Shown: positions 1-11,569 of the stretch, in pieces
Layout: each line of letters begins with the position of its first letter
Numbering within the stretch: the stretch's first letter is position 1
Assembly: GCA_038025085.1 (NCBI GenBank)
Contig: CM076154.1
Coordinates: forward strand, 32,108,501-32,172,500
DNA length: 64,000 nt
DNA from: Tetragonia tetragonoides
Taxonomy: Eukaryota; Streptophyta; Magnoliopsida; Caryophyllales; Aizoaceae
Reading direction: 5' to 3'
The notes under the pieces: generated by a model
What the model was told of the DNA's origin: nothing
Seen by the model: only the letters and a program-made list of their open reading frames with translations
The model's database searches: none
Program-made: the position numbers and the translations under genes

Positions 1-60
1 GTGGAGCTACAACCTTTTCATACTTGCAACAGTCACCCCCCAGCTACTGTCATAACATCA

Positions 61-1695
61 ATGGAGCAGATACAGCACAAGCACGTGCAGGTTGACGGAC
101 TAAACCTTCACGTAGCTGAGATTGGAACAGGTTAAGCACACTCAATTCTTAATGAAATTTGTTGAAACTCTGATGTGATGCACTGACTTAATCTAATGTG
201 CACCTACCATTTTCTGATCACTTAGCTTGTTCCTGCAGGTCCTAAGGTAGTGTTGTTCCTGCATGGTTTTCCCGAAATCTGGTACTCATGGAGGCACCAA
301 ATGCTGGCTGTGGCTAAGGCAGGTTACCGAGACATTGCCATCGATTTCAGAGGCTACGGCCTCTCTGACCAGCCACCTGAACCTGAGAAAGCAACCCCAA
401 GTGACTTTGCCAATGACGTTATAGGTGTACTTGACTCCTTGGGCATCAACAAGGTAATCTAAACCCTCGAACTTAGACAACTAAGATCTATAATGGACTC
501 CATCCCAATTAATTGAACCATAAAGGAACAATAAATAAATAGTTTTGTTCCTCTCACTATCTCCTGTAACTCCATAAGAGAATATAAAAGAAATTACGGT
601 GTCCATGTTCCAATATAAAGGTGAACTGTAGAAGAGGTTTGAACTTTGCCCCTTATCACAATTTTGCAAAGAAAACAACTTGATATTGGTTTTAGATTGC
701 TAATGCAACCATGAAATTCAAGTAGTAGCGCGCTCGTTTTTCTTGCCCCTTTTCCTTTCCATCTGGGATGAAAATTTAGAAGCTGAAGGAAAAAATATTA
801 TTATCTAACTATGCTTGTTGCAACCAGGTTTATTTGGTAGGGAAGGATTTTGGGGCTATCATATTGAGTCTGGTAGCAGCGCTCTACCCGGAAAGATTGT
901 CTGGTTTCATAACCCTAGGAATTCCTTTCATACTACCTGGACTTGGTACAGTACAGCCAGATCAATTACCAAAAGGCTTCTACATACCAAGATGGGAGGT
1001 ACTGGGTGATTCGAGGACTATCATCATGTGTTTTAATTCTACTATTTTACCATTTCTAAAAGTTAATTTGTAATGTAGGAGTCAGGAAGGGCAGAGGCAG
1101 ATTTTGGACGGTTTGATGTCAGGACAGTAATAAGAAATATTTACATTTTGTTCTCTGGGAGCGAACTGCAGATAGCAAATGATGATCAGGAAATAATGGA
1201 CCTAGTCTCCCCAAACACCCCGCTACCCCCTTGGTTCTCCGAGGAGGACCTCTCAGTCTATGCAAATTTGTATGAGAAGTCAGGATACCGGACAGCATTG
1301 CAAGTTCCATACAGGTAATTTGAGCTTTTGATGATGAAAACCCATTACCAGCATCAGTTAGTAAAGGTAATAGAAATGCCAACATAGTAGAGTAATCTCA
1401 CATTCAGCAGCCTCATATTAAGTAGTTTGTGTTTCACTGTAGGACCTTCCACAAAAGCATTGGCATAGAAGATCCAAATGTCAGAGCCCCAGCATTGCTT
1501 ATAATGGGTGAAAAGGACTACGTCTTAAAGTTCCCCGGCATGGAGCATTACATAACGAGTGGAATGGTTAATAAGTTTGTGCCTGATCAGGATATTGTCT
1601 TCATGCCTGAAGGAAGTCATTTTGCTCAAGAACAGTTGCCAGAGGAGGTTAATCAACTCATCATATCGTTCCTTGATAAACAAAGCATTCAGTAG
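61..1695 (+). CDS. Epoxide-hydrolase-like alpha/beta hydrolase, copy A (intact, 5 exons)
   Basis: Exons 61-130, 239-453, 828-998, 1079-1314 and 1443-1695 all use GT-AG sites and join to 945 nt, giving 314 residues. That is the usual length of plant soluble epoxide hydrolases. The alpha/beta-hydrolase core shows HGFP at residues 32-35 (oxyanion side). The nucleophile-elbow Asp102 lies in VGKDFGA. The charge-relay acid is probably Asp256 in GEKD, and the base is His290 in EGSHF. The lid keeps Tyr147 (FYIPRW) and Tyr230 (VPYR), which sit where the family's two epoxide-activating tyrosines lie. The usual HDWGA elbow is KDFGA here. The family opens epoxides such as fatty-acid epoxides by water attack, probably in the cytosol because no signal peptide is seen; the substrate is unknown. 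Its nearest relative is copy D, and both are followed by a LanC-like pseudogene. The promoter lies outside the window. Confidence 0.88.
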
Positions 1696-2280
1696 AAAAA
1701 GTTATCTCGACAGGAGAATCAACCCAGCATGGTTTGCTTCTGGGTTTTAGACAACATGACTTAACTTTCTTTCAGAAACCTTGTAATCATTGAGAAGTTT
1801 GGGTGAACTTGACCATAATGGCACTTCTGAAAGGATAAACATTCCAGCTCCAGCTGTTAGATTGGACAAGCCTACTATGTTCTGTGAGAAGGCTTCTATT
1901 ACATTATGTTGTCTCACTTGTAAGTTCTAGTTTCCGTACCGGTCAAAATCTGGCTACATGTTCAATGTGTGTATAACCCTAAAGTACACTCGAGAATGAT
2001 CCACATAGTACAGCATACATGGAAGTTATCATCAAGAGATGAAGAGAAGTGCATGTTTCAGGCAACATCAATGCCTAAAGCACAACACCAAAAACACAAC
2101 TCCTTGTAGTTTCAAAACCAGGAAAAAAACAAAGCAAAACAGATGATAATGATTGACATAGTGATATGTAAGAACATACCTTTAAGCCGCAGTAGCTTGA
2201 ATTTTACACAAAATATCTACACACTGCTGAAGTGAAGACAAGTGTTTGCAAAACTGAAGATCTCAACCGCAGTTTTAGAC
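1696..2280. other. 3' flank of copy A, shared with copy D
   Basis: No gene is seen. The sequence after the stop codon aligns collinearly with 40025-40560 behind copy D (for example the shared GACCATAATGGCACTTCTG). It is therefore transcribed 3' UTR or flank that was duplicated with the gene. Confidence 0.6.
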
Positions 2281-3990
2281 TTATGATGGAAATCTAGCAG
2301 TAGCAGGTTCTATCATGTTCAGGAAAAGGCAAACCATATCTCCAATCCGGTCGAAGAGAGAGTAAGGATTTTCAACAACATGCATCTCTCCATCCGTTGG
2401 GAGCATTTGGGCATTCTCAAGAAGAATAGAAGCAAAGGCTTTGGCTCTATACAAGTAGCTCAAATTTCTAGTCACTCTACCCAGCAACAGGAAAACACAA
2501 GGCATTTCAACCGATTTCATGGCAAATCCCAACTTGTTTGAGCAGTACATGGCTCCAAACCACCTCTGTTGCAGTGTTGCTCCTGCAGCGGCCTCCAAAA
2601 ACATTTATTCCTGAATACCTACAAAAATGAATTCCATATCAGTGACACTTTACACACACATGTGCTCAGAATCCCAAAGCACACAATTTCATCAAGGAGA
2701 TCAAGCCAAGCACGTAAATACTTAACAACCACAAGAACCAAATATGTAGCATCTATATCCTGAAAGCAGATATTAAACCAAGACAAAAATGATTAAAAAA
2801 AGAAAAGAAAGAACGCAAGAAACAAAGATGAAATCAATTAAGTGTTCGCTTCATACCTACATAGCATAAAAAATTAATCTCAACTACAGACATAATAAAT
2901 CAAGTACTTAGAGAATGTAATTTGAGGGAACTGCAGCACTGGACCTAGCAAATTACATCATATGCCTTGAAAAGCATGACGGCAACACCCAGTGCCCCAT
3001 GAGACCAATGTACTTTTCTGGTAACTTCCTCAGTTGCAGGATAATTACCACTGGAATAAACAGGTGCTTAATCATGCATAAATGTGTATTCTTTACACCG
3101 TCAAGCTTGTCTGACTTCAAATCCGTTTCCATCAAAACATGCAATATCCCAGCCAGTCCATGTGAGCCACCCCAGTACCTCATACTCTCCCATTCAAACG
3201 TGAGAGGCCATTTTCCCTTGTAGGACATCTTTCGTCCATCTTCTTAATGTTCATAACGACCTACCTCTATATAAAATAAATGAAGGTCACAATGATGACT
3301 CAACCATCAACAAATCTCAAATCCTTAGTAAGCATGAATAAACATGAAGGGTGAAGTGATAGATCATCCATCAAGCCTTACAATGAGCTCAGTTTATATG
3401 ATCCCTTAACCAAAACAAGCCAATTAGAGGAACCCAGAATCGACCATTCAATAACTCATTGGGAAGATACTTGGGCAGATTAATCTGTAACCAATTCATT
3501 ATTAGCCAAAGTCTTAGGACTCAGCAAGTGCCGGCAACTTCAATATGACTTGAGAACCAAGTTATGACTATGATTAAGCCAACTGCTTAATGTTCATAAC
3601 GATCACCGAATAGTAATCGACCAACTGCCCATTTCCGAAAAGTTTAGCTATATATCACCAGCCCGATCACCGATAAAGGTCACATCCTTGTTAAACTCCA
3701 GCATGATCACCAATCACTAACAATTTCAGTGATTCAGTATCTTGAAATCAATACACACACCATTAGTGAAACACTACTATAGGAGTAGTTATCATTTCAT
3801 TGTGGTGAAACAAAAGTATTCAACAAAGATTACCAATAAACATCTGGGGCACCTGGAATGAGAAGAAGCAAGGTCACAAGCTTCGACAATCTCCAAACAA
3901 AGAGAGAGGTGGATGAATGTTCTTAGTCCCATTTTAAAGAAAGAAGTTAACTATCTTGTGCGGCATTTTCACAAACACATGGTGGGCATT
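2281..3990 (-). pseudogene. LanC-like (GCL/LANCL) pseudogene, copy A
   Basis: The C-terminal part reads on the minus strand at 2604-2281, with YLYRAKAFASILLENAQ and SLFDRIGDMVCLFLNM resembling the end of plant LanC-like proteins. An upstream piece at 3228-2953 has RYWGGSHGLAGILHVLM, the matching middle section. A frameshift near 3055 breaks it, and after the shift the zinc-site segment reads HWSHGALG where the family has HWCHGAPG. A decayed 5' exon trace at 3850-3960 matches the better kept copy D. LanC-like proteins in eukaryotes are glutathione-binding homologues of lantibiotic cyclases. This copy cannot encode a working one. Exon joints were not resolved fully. Confidence 0.7.
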
Positions 3991-4219
3991 ATCACCATGC
4001 CCATAATAAAACACATAACTTCCGTCAAAGAAAGCTACAGTCTTTGATGTCAAGAGCTTATCTTTGACGAGTTATCCTACTTCATAACCAAATCTCCATT
4101 ATGTCAGAAACAAAATCTGGCATTTCAATTGGGAAGTAACGGTCTACCATTTTCTCTGTTTTTGGCGTTTTGGTGGTCGAGAGAACAGAGAAAAAGGTTT
4201 ACTCCATTAATAACGACTG

Positions 4220-5266
4220 TAGAGGTGGCCACGGGCCGTGCTGTGCCGGGCTCTCAGGTGGGCCGGGCTTCTTCGGAGGGAGGCACTACTTTGGCACTAT
4301 CAGCACCGTGTCGTGCCGTGCCTGGGCCCCGGGCCTAGCTAGGTGAAGCACACAGTTGGACCGCCATGAAGAGAGAGAGAGCAGTCATTGAAGGGGAGAG
4401 AGAAAGCTAGAGGAGAGAGAGAAAGTAAACCTGATCAAATCTCGGGCCGGGCCAGACCCCCAAAAAAGGGGTCGACTGGCCCGACCCGAAAATAGGTTGA
4501 ATGTTTGCGTCCCATACCCAGCCCTCACGGGTTCGGGCTGCCCATCGGGCCGAGAGTATAATTTGGAGTCTTCTAACTTTTGACTTTTTTGTTTATTTTT
4601 CTGTTTTGATTTTTAATATATTTGGCTAATTTTGGTGACTTTTTATTCTTAATGCCATAAAAAAAAAAAGTTCAAAGTTCTCAAACATAAATCAATGAAG
4701 TAGAATGTAGATAGAAGAGAGAGAAAGAGTGTCTTGATTCTTGAGCGGCTGTTTTGTTTTCCATAAGTTTACACGTTTGTTAGAGTTTTGCAAGGCTTTT
4801 TTTTTTTCTTTTTTCTACTTTTTTTTTTTCTTTTTCGATTTCTGAAATTTCACGCCGGGCCGGGCTGCCCATCGAGCCACGTTTAAAAACCAAACCCGTC
4901 GCAAAATATTTTCGGGCCAACTGGACAGGCCCGTTTTCTGGTTTCGGGCTGGACTTTTTCGCCCAAAACAGGGCCGGGCCGGGCGGGTTGGGCGGGTCGA
5001 GCCAATTTTGATCGGGTTTAAGAGAAAGGTAGAGGGAAGAGAGAAAGCAACAACAGCCATTGAAGGAGGGAAGAGAGAAAGTCAGAGGAGAGAGACGGGA
5101 TATAAGACGGGCCGGGCTTCCTTAGAGGGAGGCATTGCTTTGGCACCGCCAGCACCGTGTCGGGCCCGTGCCTGGGCCTGGGCTCTCTCCTCGCCGGCAC
5201 AGCTTGGGCCCTCGGCGGTCCGGTCAGGGTGGGCTTGGGCCTAGCCCGGCCCACTGGCCACCTCTA
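4220..5266. mobile_element. Non-autonomous hAT-like element, 1047 bp
   Basis: Perfect 12-bp terminal inverted repeats TAGAGGTGGCCA (4220-4231 and 5255-5266) match the common plant hAT end. The flanks ATAACGAC (4210-4217) and ATAACGAG (5267-5274) look like an imperfect target duplication displaced by two bases. The interior is rich in GGGCCGGGC and GAGAGA runs. The first ~120 bp and last ~160 bp share a diverged direct repeat. No transposase is present. Confidence 0.65.
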
Positions 5267-5315
5267 ATAACGAGCTTATCTTTGACTTTGCCGTTGGTGC
5301 ATTTTCAATTTCCAT

Positions 5316-5464
5316 GGTGTTATGGACCAAAGAGGAGAACCATCCCAAAAGACTAGCCTATTAGGTGGTAGAGCCCCTTTGGTCTATAAACCCCACATTG
5401 ATTGCCCTTACAACCAATGTGGGACAAGTCCCATACCTTGCAACTGATTTCAGTCCATAACACC
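5316..5464. mobile_element. Small inverted-repeat MITE, 149 bp
   Basis: Perfect 12-bp inverted termini GGTGTTATGGAC / GTCCATAACACC enclose a second inner hairpin (CCCACATTG ... CAATGTGGG). No clear target duplication was found, so the class is left open. Confidence 0.45.
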
Positions 5465-5929
5465 TGGCTATCTCCATACAATATGGTTGCCATAAGCCCA
5501 TAGTCCACTCATAATTTTCAGTAAGTTTTAGGAGGATACACACAACCTAATGATTTCTTGACAGTTGGTACATGGAGGATCGGATATACAACTTTTTCTA
5601 TACGATCAAGCAATAATTAGTGATCGAAACTTGAAAGTATCAGATTAGGTTTAATGTGCTTAAAGAGTTACACACTCTATCTCGGCAATTATAACAGCAA
5701 TTCGGTATTTTGATAATATCTCAATTGTTTGACATCGAAACGAGGAGATTCCGAATCTTGTGAAAATTTTAGACCAAAAGTTACAACGTTTATGCATTGG
5801 CTTTCTTAAAATTTTTACATAATATGTTCAAAATTGAGTGTCAAGTTTATAGTGTATAACTGAACAATGAAGATCGTGAATCCAACCTAGCATTTTTCAA
5901 GTTGCACCAAACCACTTATAAAAAAAATA
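5465..5929. other. Intergenic, nothing recognised
   Basis: AT-rich sequence without a convincing ORF, repeat or RNA gene. Confidence 0.4.
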
Positions 5930-6465
5930 ATATGCTTTATAGGCCAGTGAAGAATAAAAACTAAAAGTTCATTCCTTCAACCACAAGGCTAAAAAACTTA
6001 TGTTTGAAAGGAAATCTCAATCATTATGATTTTCAGTCATATCTAAACACACCCCACAAATTACTTATTCAAGCAATGCGATCGCTTGTCTAGTTGTCTT
6101 GCAAAGTGTCCAAATGTCTTCGTATTTCGTCAATGTTGTTGGTAGTCTTTCTTATTGTTTTTGTCTTTAAAATCGATGTTCTTTAAGGTGGTGATCGTGA
6201 ATAGGTCATGGCAGTACCTCCTCATACTTAGGTCGCCCCTCATATTTATCAAATAAGCACAAGAATCTTCTATCACGGTTTTTCCTGAAGCAAAAACATT
6301 GTGGCCTTTTTTGGAGAAGTACCTCATATATAAAGTCACTTTAGCACTAACAAATGAAATATGTTTGTCACATTTGATAAAAATATTTTTCCCCCTCTCT
6401 TGTATGAATAGGACTGGAAATGAACATTGAAAAATAAGTAAACTACACACATAATATAAATTCAA
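5930..6465 (-). pseudogene. Unidentified coding remnant, related to 56090-56579
   Basis: An open minus-strand frame (6465-6130, 111 residues) ends in FTITTLKNIDFKDKNNKKD. The same stretch recurs at 56090-56579, where the frame reads FTITTLKNIDFTDKRQQE after GKTVTEDSCAHLISMG. Sequence is conserved at both nucleotide and protein level over about 350 bp. I do not recognise the family. A weak resemblance to the C-terminal part of DUF247 (UPF0481) proteins was considered but is not convincing. It is either a dispersed transposon segment or two remnants of one gene. Confidence 0.4.
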
Positions 6466-6520
6466 AAGTGTTAGTTTATAGAGGTAAATAAAAAATAAGG
6501 TGTCTTATTTTTGTTTTTGG
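6381..6520. repeat. 140-bp direct repeat, left copy
   Basis: Nearly identical to 11057-11196, with about six differences over 140 bp, in the same orientation. The two copies flank the long-TIR element at 6519-11041. This is too long for an ordinary target-site duplication. Confidence 0.8.
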
Positions 6521-6839
6521 TAGGCTTGAGTTTGTGGCTTTTCCAACTGATCGACATTTTTAGAGGCGAAATACAAGTGGTAGGCCTTTACTTTTGACAC
6601 CGTTCAGTTCGTACCCTCTTTTTGTTTTTTCCGTTAACTTGTCTTAATTGTAGCGTTTGACTTTATTTTTTGAGTTGAATGATGTTAATCCAATTTGTTT
6701 GTCCAAAACATCATTTGCATCCTTGAGAGCTTTGAATGTTATACCCAGTTGAAAAGCATGAAAAAGAGAAGAAAATGCATAAAAATTTGGCTTGTTAATT
6801 ATACCCAGAACCACAGGGGCTTTATCTTCTTCTTTTTTT

Positions 6840-7325
6840 CTTTTTTTTGAAATTGTCAAAATTCTGAGTGGGTTTTAGTTTGGTGGGGTGGTGGGAATTC
6901 TTAGTTTGGGGTTTGTGGGTTGTGGGCGAGTGGTAGCAGAATTGTGGTGGTCGGTGAACAGAGGTGGTGTTTGTGAGGGTGGGGCAAAAATGGAGGAAAA
7001 GAAAGATGGTTGTGGATCTGGGGTTTTCGGTGGTGTTTCGGTTAGTGGGTTGGTGAGAGAAGATGGTGGTGGTCGGTGTTTCGGTTTTGGTGTGTGAGGT
7101 GCTAAAATGGTGGTGATGGTAAGCTTCGGTGGTCGGTTCTGGTGGGTTGAAGTGGTCGTGGTGCTGTGGAGGTGGCGGGATTTCGTGGTGGTCAGGTGAA
7201 GTAGTGAGAGAAAGAGAGTGGTGAGGGAGTGGTGGTGGAAGCAATTGTTTTTGTGGTGGTGGTCGGAGATGGCTGGTGTATGGTGGTGGGTGTTTATGGT
7301 GTTTACAGATCTGGAAGGAGAGAGG
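6840..7325. other. G-rich GGTGG-repeat segment in the long-TIR element
   Basis: The strand is strongly biased to TGGTGG and GTGGTGG words. A 169-residue minus-strand frame (7331-6822) is Pro/His/Thr-rich low complexity. It looks like simple-sequence drift or a captured fragment, not a gene. A similar segment sits at 50280-50420. Confidence 0.45.
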
Positions 7326-7769
7326 GAGCACTACTAGAATAAGCTCTTTTAACGACCAAGTAATAACGACGACTTGTAGATTTCGTCGTTAGTACTGTAT
7401 CAACAACGATGAAAGTATTTTTTTGGTCGTTAATATTATAAACCATATAGATTTGACGAGGATAATTAAAGTTATCGTTAAAGTCATCGTTATTGTTACT
7501 TTAAATTTCCTCGTTAGTAATGTATCTTATATCTGAGTGAAAATCATGAGCAGGTAAAAATATTCACAATTCCCCTAAAACTTTTTTTTTTTTTTTTTTG
7601 GATTGGACCCCAAAACTAAATTATTTGGATGGAAAATCAAGAAAAGCTGAATTGAAATGTTAAAACCTAGCTCGATTAAAAACATTTTAACTCAGAATAT
7701 TCATAAAAAAAGAAAATAAAAAGGAAGAAGGGAAAAAGTAAAAAGAAAAAAAAACCTAAAGCTATCATC

Positions 7770-8900
7770 ACTTACATCCAGATTTCAGTTCGCTCGAGAG
7801 TACACCGCATCGCCATCGTTATCGCTACCGCTCCAGAGATAACAACAGTTCATCGCCTCCCACGCCACCCGACCTCGCTCTCCCAGCCCCCCACCCCACG
7901 CGCCCTCGCTCTCAATCGATAATCCCCAGCCCCCCGTCACTATTGTCAGTCAACCACGCGCCGCCGCAGGTAACCCCACTCTCCCACTCTCTTCCAATTT
8001 TTTTTTCTTTTCTGTATGCTCTATCTCAATTCTGATTCTCTCTCGTGGTGATGGTCAGAGACTCCATCAAGTGTTGAGCAGAAGCAAGGGTTTCACCACT
8101 TTCACAGTTTGTCCCCTTCTCTCCCTCTTTTATTCAATTTCATGGATTTCTGATTGTTAGGGTTTTATATTGCTTCGTTTATGTTATCAAGACTACGTTT
8201 TCTGGTTTGGCTCTGTGTTAATTTTCTGAATTTTTATTTTCTATATGTGAATTCGCCTGATGTTTTGCCCTGGTACTATTGTTCTGATTTGGAGGTCTGA
8301 GAACTTCTCATTGTTTCTGAGTTTGAGTGTTCTTGAGCTTATTATTCTATTGGATTCGATTGTGTGTGGAATTTGCTGAGTATTACTGTAATTCATTTGA
8401 TATTTTGCTGCCGAAACAGGATATTTTGTGTGATTGAGTGGGTTGATTTGTTGAATTTTAGAGAGGTAATTTTCTTTGAATTTTGTGAAATTTTAGTCTG
8501 AATTTTTATTCGTAAAGCTGGGAAGGAAATCAGGGACCAGGTTTGTTAAATTTATCTCAACTCTGATAATTTGTGCTGCAGTTTTATCAAGTGTTAAAGA
8601 ACTTGCGAGCTGACGGTTTGTATATATTGATTGTGCTGTAATCTGTGATAAAGACTAAAGTTAAACATTCAAACGTCAGTAATCGAGCTAATTATGGCAA
8701 TTATGACTTTAACTATCCCTGGAATTAATGGTACCCTGTTTAGCCTTTGTTTCATACAGTGATTGTACTTAATATCTAGTCACAGTAAGTCTGCGACCAT
8801 AGATCAAAAGATGTCATGAAAATCTAAGGAAGTGAAATCTTAGCGGAAAAAGGTCACTATGTGTTGGTTGCAGGTGTTGTTTCAAAAGATTAGAATGCAA
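7770..8900 (+). other. Possible captured gene leader and first intron in the CACTA
   Basis: A C-rich block at about 7780-7970 (many ACCGC, CCTCGCTCTC and CCCCAC words) looks like a plant 5' leader. It ends at a good donor, GCAG followed by GTAACC, near 7968. A T-rich intron-like stretch follows, with a candidate acceptor TTGCAG near 8872. Base composition differs sharply from the flanks. No protein could be recognised, so a Pack-CACTA origin is inferred only. Confidence 0.4.
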
Positions 8901-10500
8901 ACTTGTTGTGAATTTCATTGGGTTTTCTGATTTCTGTTCTGCCATCCTATTAGTTGTTTTTGCTCCCTTTTATTTCATATGACATAAAGGATTGTTCTAT
9001 CATGTGTACATGTCATAGGATGTTACCCATCCCTTCTACCTTTGTTGACCCTAGAGAATGATAAGTGCTATCTCGCAATAGGAGATTATTGATCGTAGAC
9101 ATCGCCAAGGGGTTCAATGAGTTCCCCTTAGGCATCTGTCTACCGCCTTACAATATGGGTGAGTCCTTGATAGATGTTCTTTTGACCTTATAATTATCTT
9201 GCTGCTGCTCCACTTTCCCATGTGCTTGCATTGCATCTACTGCTAGAACGCAATAGAGATTGCTGCTGCTGCAGCTGTTACAGCAGGCCAGGAGCCGCTG
9301 CTACAGCAGGCCTGGAGCCGCTGCTACAGCAGGCCTGGAGCCGCTGCTACAGCAGGCCTGGAGCCGCTGCTACAGCAGGCCTGCAGCCGCTGCTACAGCA
9401 GGCCTGCAGCCGCTGCTACAGCAGGCCTGCAGCCGCTGCTACAGCAGGTCAGTAGCTACCAACGGCTGTTACAGCAACCACCAGACGGTGTTACAGATGC
9501 TGCTAGAAGCCGGCAACCTCTGTCACATCTCTTTTAGTGATTGTTGCTATTATCTTATGTGATTTTTATTTTTTTTGAGAAACACTGACCGCTCATTGTT
9601 GGTTGTTGATGTTGGTGTAATGCTGTATTGTTATATCTTCTGTTTAAGCAGGTTTTTAGAATGTCGATAACTTGGAATGTCAATACAAATGGAACTCTGC
9701 CGAATTTTCGGCTTGAGTTTATTCTTTTTATTTATTATTTTGTTAGAAAATTGTGGGTGTTACATGGGTACTGCGTGCTGTTTTTGCTGTCCATTGTCCA
9801 TTGTTGTGCTGTGTTGCTGTCTGCTCCATATGTTGCTGTTGTTTGCTGTTTATTGTTGTTGCTTACTGCTGTCTATTGCTGGTGGTGGTGTTAGTTGCTG
9901 CTGTTTACTGTCTTTTGTTGCTGCTTCTGTTTGTTGCTAATTGCTGTTTTTTTAAGTTAAAATTTTGGGATCTTTCTCCCTTGTAGTGTTGTACGTGGGT
10001 GAACATGTTAATTGAAATGTGTTGATGGAGGTTCTCTTATATGATTTTAACTTATCATTGTGAAATACTTACTTAGTTTCTTGTATGATTTTGTTTGTAG
10101 GTATTTGAAGACGATTATCCCTCAACTTCACACTTCGTTGCATTAGCAGTCTTCCCCCCCTCCCCTTCCCCTTCCCCTTCCCCTTCCCCTTTGGGATGGT
10201 TTTCATTGATCAGAATTATGAGTTGATTTTTAGCTAGTAGTTAATTACACTTGTTTATGTTGGCATGTTTTAGGAGTTCAACACTTTGGACGAGATTGTA
10301 TTTTTCAGATCGTTGAGAATCAATAAAAATTAAGTGAATTTTTTTTTATGATGTTCTGAATATTTTGAATTGCAATACAGGTTGGATGTACAAATTTATT
10401 GTACAGAAAAAAGTTTATGAGGTTCATATTGACACATCATAATTATAATGGTGACAAAATTATTATTCATTTATGAAAATTATCATTCAATTATGAATAA
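8901..10500. other. CACTA interior without recognised genes
   Basis: Apart from the minisatellite, this holds TTGCTG-rich low complexity (9780-9950) and a short CCCCTT run (10150-10190). The open frames across the TTGCTG run are low-complexity and not supported as genes. Confidence 0.5.
9271..9450 (+). repeat. 24-bp minisatellite, about 7.5 copies
   Basis: Unit GCCGCTGCTACAGCAGGCCT plus four bases, repeated almost perfectly, with GGAG/GCAG variants. It stays open in more than one frame because the unit length is a multiple of three. It lies inside the CACTA element and is not taken as coding. Confidence 0.85.
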
Positions 10501-11056
10501 TAACAACGAAAATGTTGGTTGTTACTCCGTATCCAACCAACAACGACGAACATTTATAGTCGTTAACAACCAAGAATTCAAAATTTTGAAGTCGTGATAC
10601 AAAATTTAACGAGAAACTTTCTCATCGTTATTGTTAATTTGTTCGTTGTTATTGGGTACAAATAACGACAAACGTTTGTATCGTCGTTATTAAGGTTTGA
10701 CGACGAACCACTTTAAGCCGTTGTTATTACTATTAACGAGGGAATCAATAACGACGAACCACGACGAACATTTATTTCGTCGTTAATAGCAATAACGAGG
10801 GTTAAATGACCTTATAACGACGACTTTTTTAGTCGTTAAAAGCTCTTTTTCTAGTAGTGGAGATGAAGATGGTGGGTTTACCACAGGGGCATAATGGACA
10901 ATTTTGATAATTAACGAACAGGTTGACGGAAAAGGCAAAAAGAGGGCACGGACTGAACGGTGTCAAAAGTAAAGGCTTACCAGCTGGATTTTTCCTCTAA
11001 GAATGTCTACCGGTTGGAAAAGCAACAAACTCAGGCCTACCAATTGAAATTACCCA

Positions 11057-11196
11057 AAATATTTTTTCCCCCTCTCTTGTATGAATAGGACTAGAAATGA
11101 ACATTGAAAAATAAGTAAACTACACACATAATATAAATTCAAAAGTGTTAGTTTATACAGGTAAATAAAAATTAGGTGTCTTTTTTTTGTTTTTGG
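11057..11196. repeat. 140-bp direct repeat, right copy
   Basis: Partner of 6381-6520. After the shared TTTTTGG the right copy continues into unrelated unique sequence, while the left copy runs into the long-TIR element. Confidence 0.8.
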
Positions 11197-11569
11197 TTTA
11201 CAAATTATTGTAATGATAAATTAAAAAACAAAAAAACAAAAAATTTATACTCCGTACTCTTGTTTGGATATCCTGATTTGATTTGAAATTCATAATTTTA
11301 TCCAATTCAAGTGTTTAGGTTGTATCACTAGAATTTGAAGTGTGGATTTGGACCAAAATTCCACATGTAATTCTGAGAAAGCTAAAATTGTAACTTAACA
11401 TACACGAAAAAGCCCCTCGTTCTGATTCCAAACCTTTCGGTTTTGAACCCATTTGAATGTTAACGTTTGATCCCACTTTCCCCAAACAGGTAGATGATGA
11501 TGATGTGAGGGGAAATGATAATGACATGGTGTATGGAAACAAGGTTACCAAAAATCAATTCATGCAGCA
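11197..11569. other. Intergenic, nothing recognised
   Basis: AT-rich sequence. The short minus-strand frame here has no recognisable similarity. Confidence 0.4.

Larger units (their letters stand above)
7329..10859. mobile_element. Non-autonomous CACTA element, 3531 bp
   Basis: Starts CACTACTAGAATAAGCTC and ends with the inverted form GAGCTTTTTCTAGTAGTG. The 3-bp target duplication GAG is present on both sides (7326-7328 and 10860-10862). Subterminal regions hold many copies of an AACGACGA-type motif in both orientations (7340-7520 and 10500-10850), as expected for CACTA transposase binding sites. No transposase is encoded. The interior carries gene-like non-element sequence and a 24-bp minisatellite. 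Confidence 0.88.
6519..11041. mobile_element. Long-TIR (MULE-like) element, 4.5 kb, carrying a nested CACTA
   Basis: About 125 bp at 6519-6645 are inverted at about 10910-11041, with ends GGTAGGCTTGAG and CTCAGGCCTACC and the shared inner segment TGACACCGTTCAGT / ACTGAACGGTGTCA. Arms this long are typical of Mutator-like elements. No transposase is present. Without the nested CACTA the element would be about 1 kb. The usual 9-bp duplication cannot be read because the flanks are themselves a 140-bp repeat. Confidence 0.65.

Noticed and set aside
5008..5254. GC-rich overlapping ORFs on both strands
   Set aside because: Located in the GGGCCGGGC-rich interior of the hAT-like element; composition-driven.
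6822..7331. 169-residue Pro/His/Thr-rich minus-strand frame
   Set aside because: Low-complexity strand bias inside a long-TIR element, with no start context or domain.
9222..9562. Repeated LLQQAWSRCYSRP-type peptide
   Set aside because: By-product of a 24-bp minisatellite open in several frames inside a non-autonomous CACTA.
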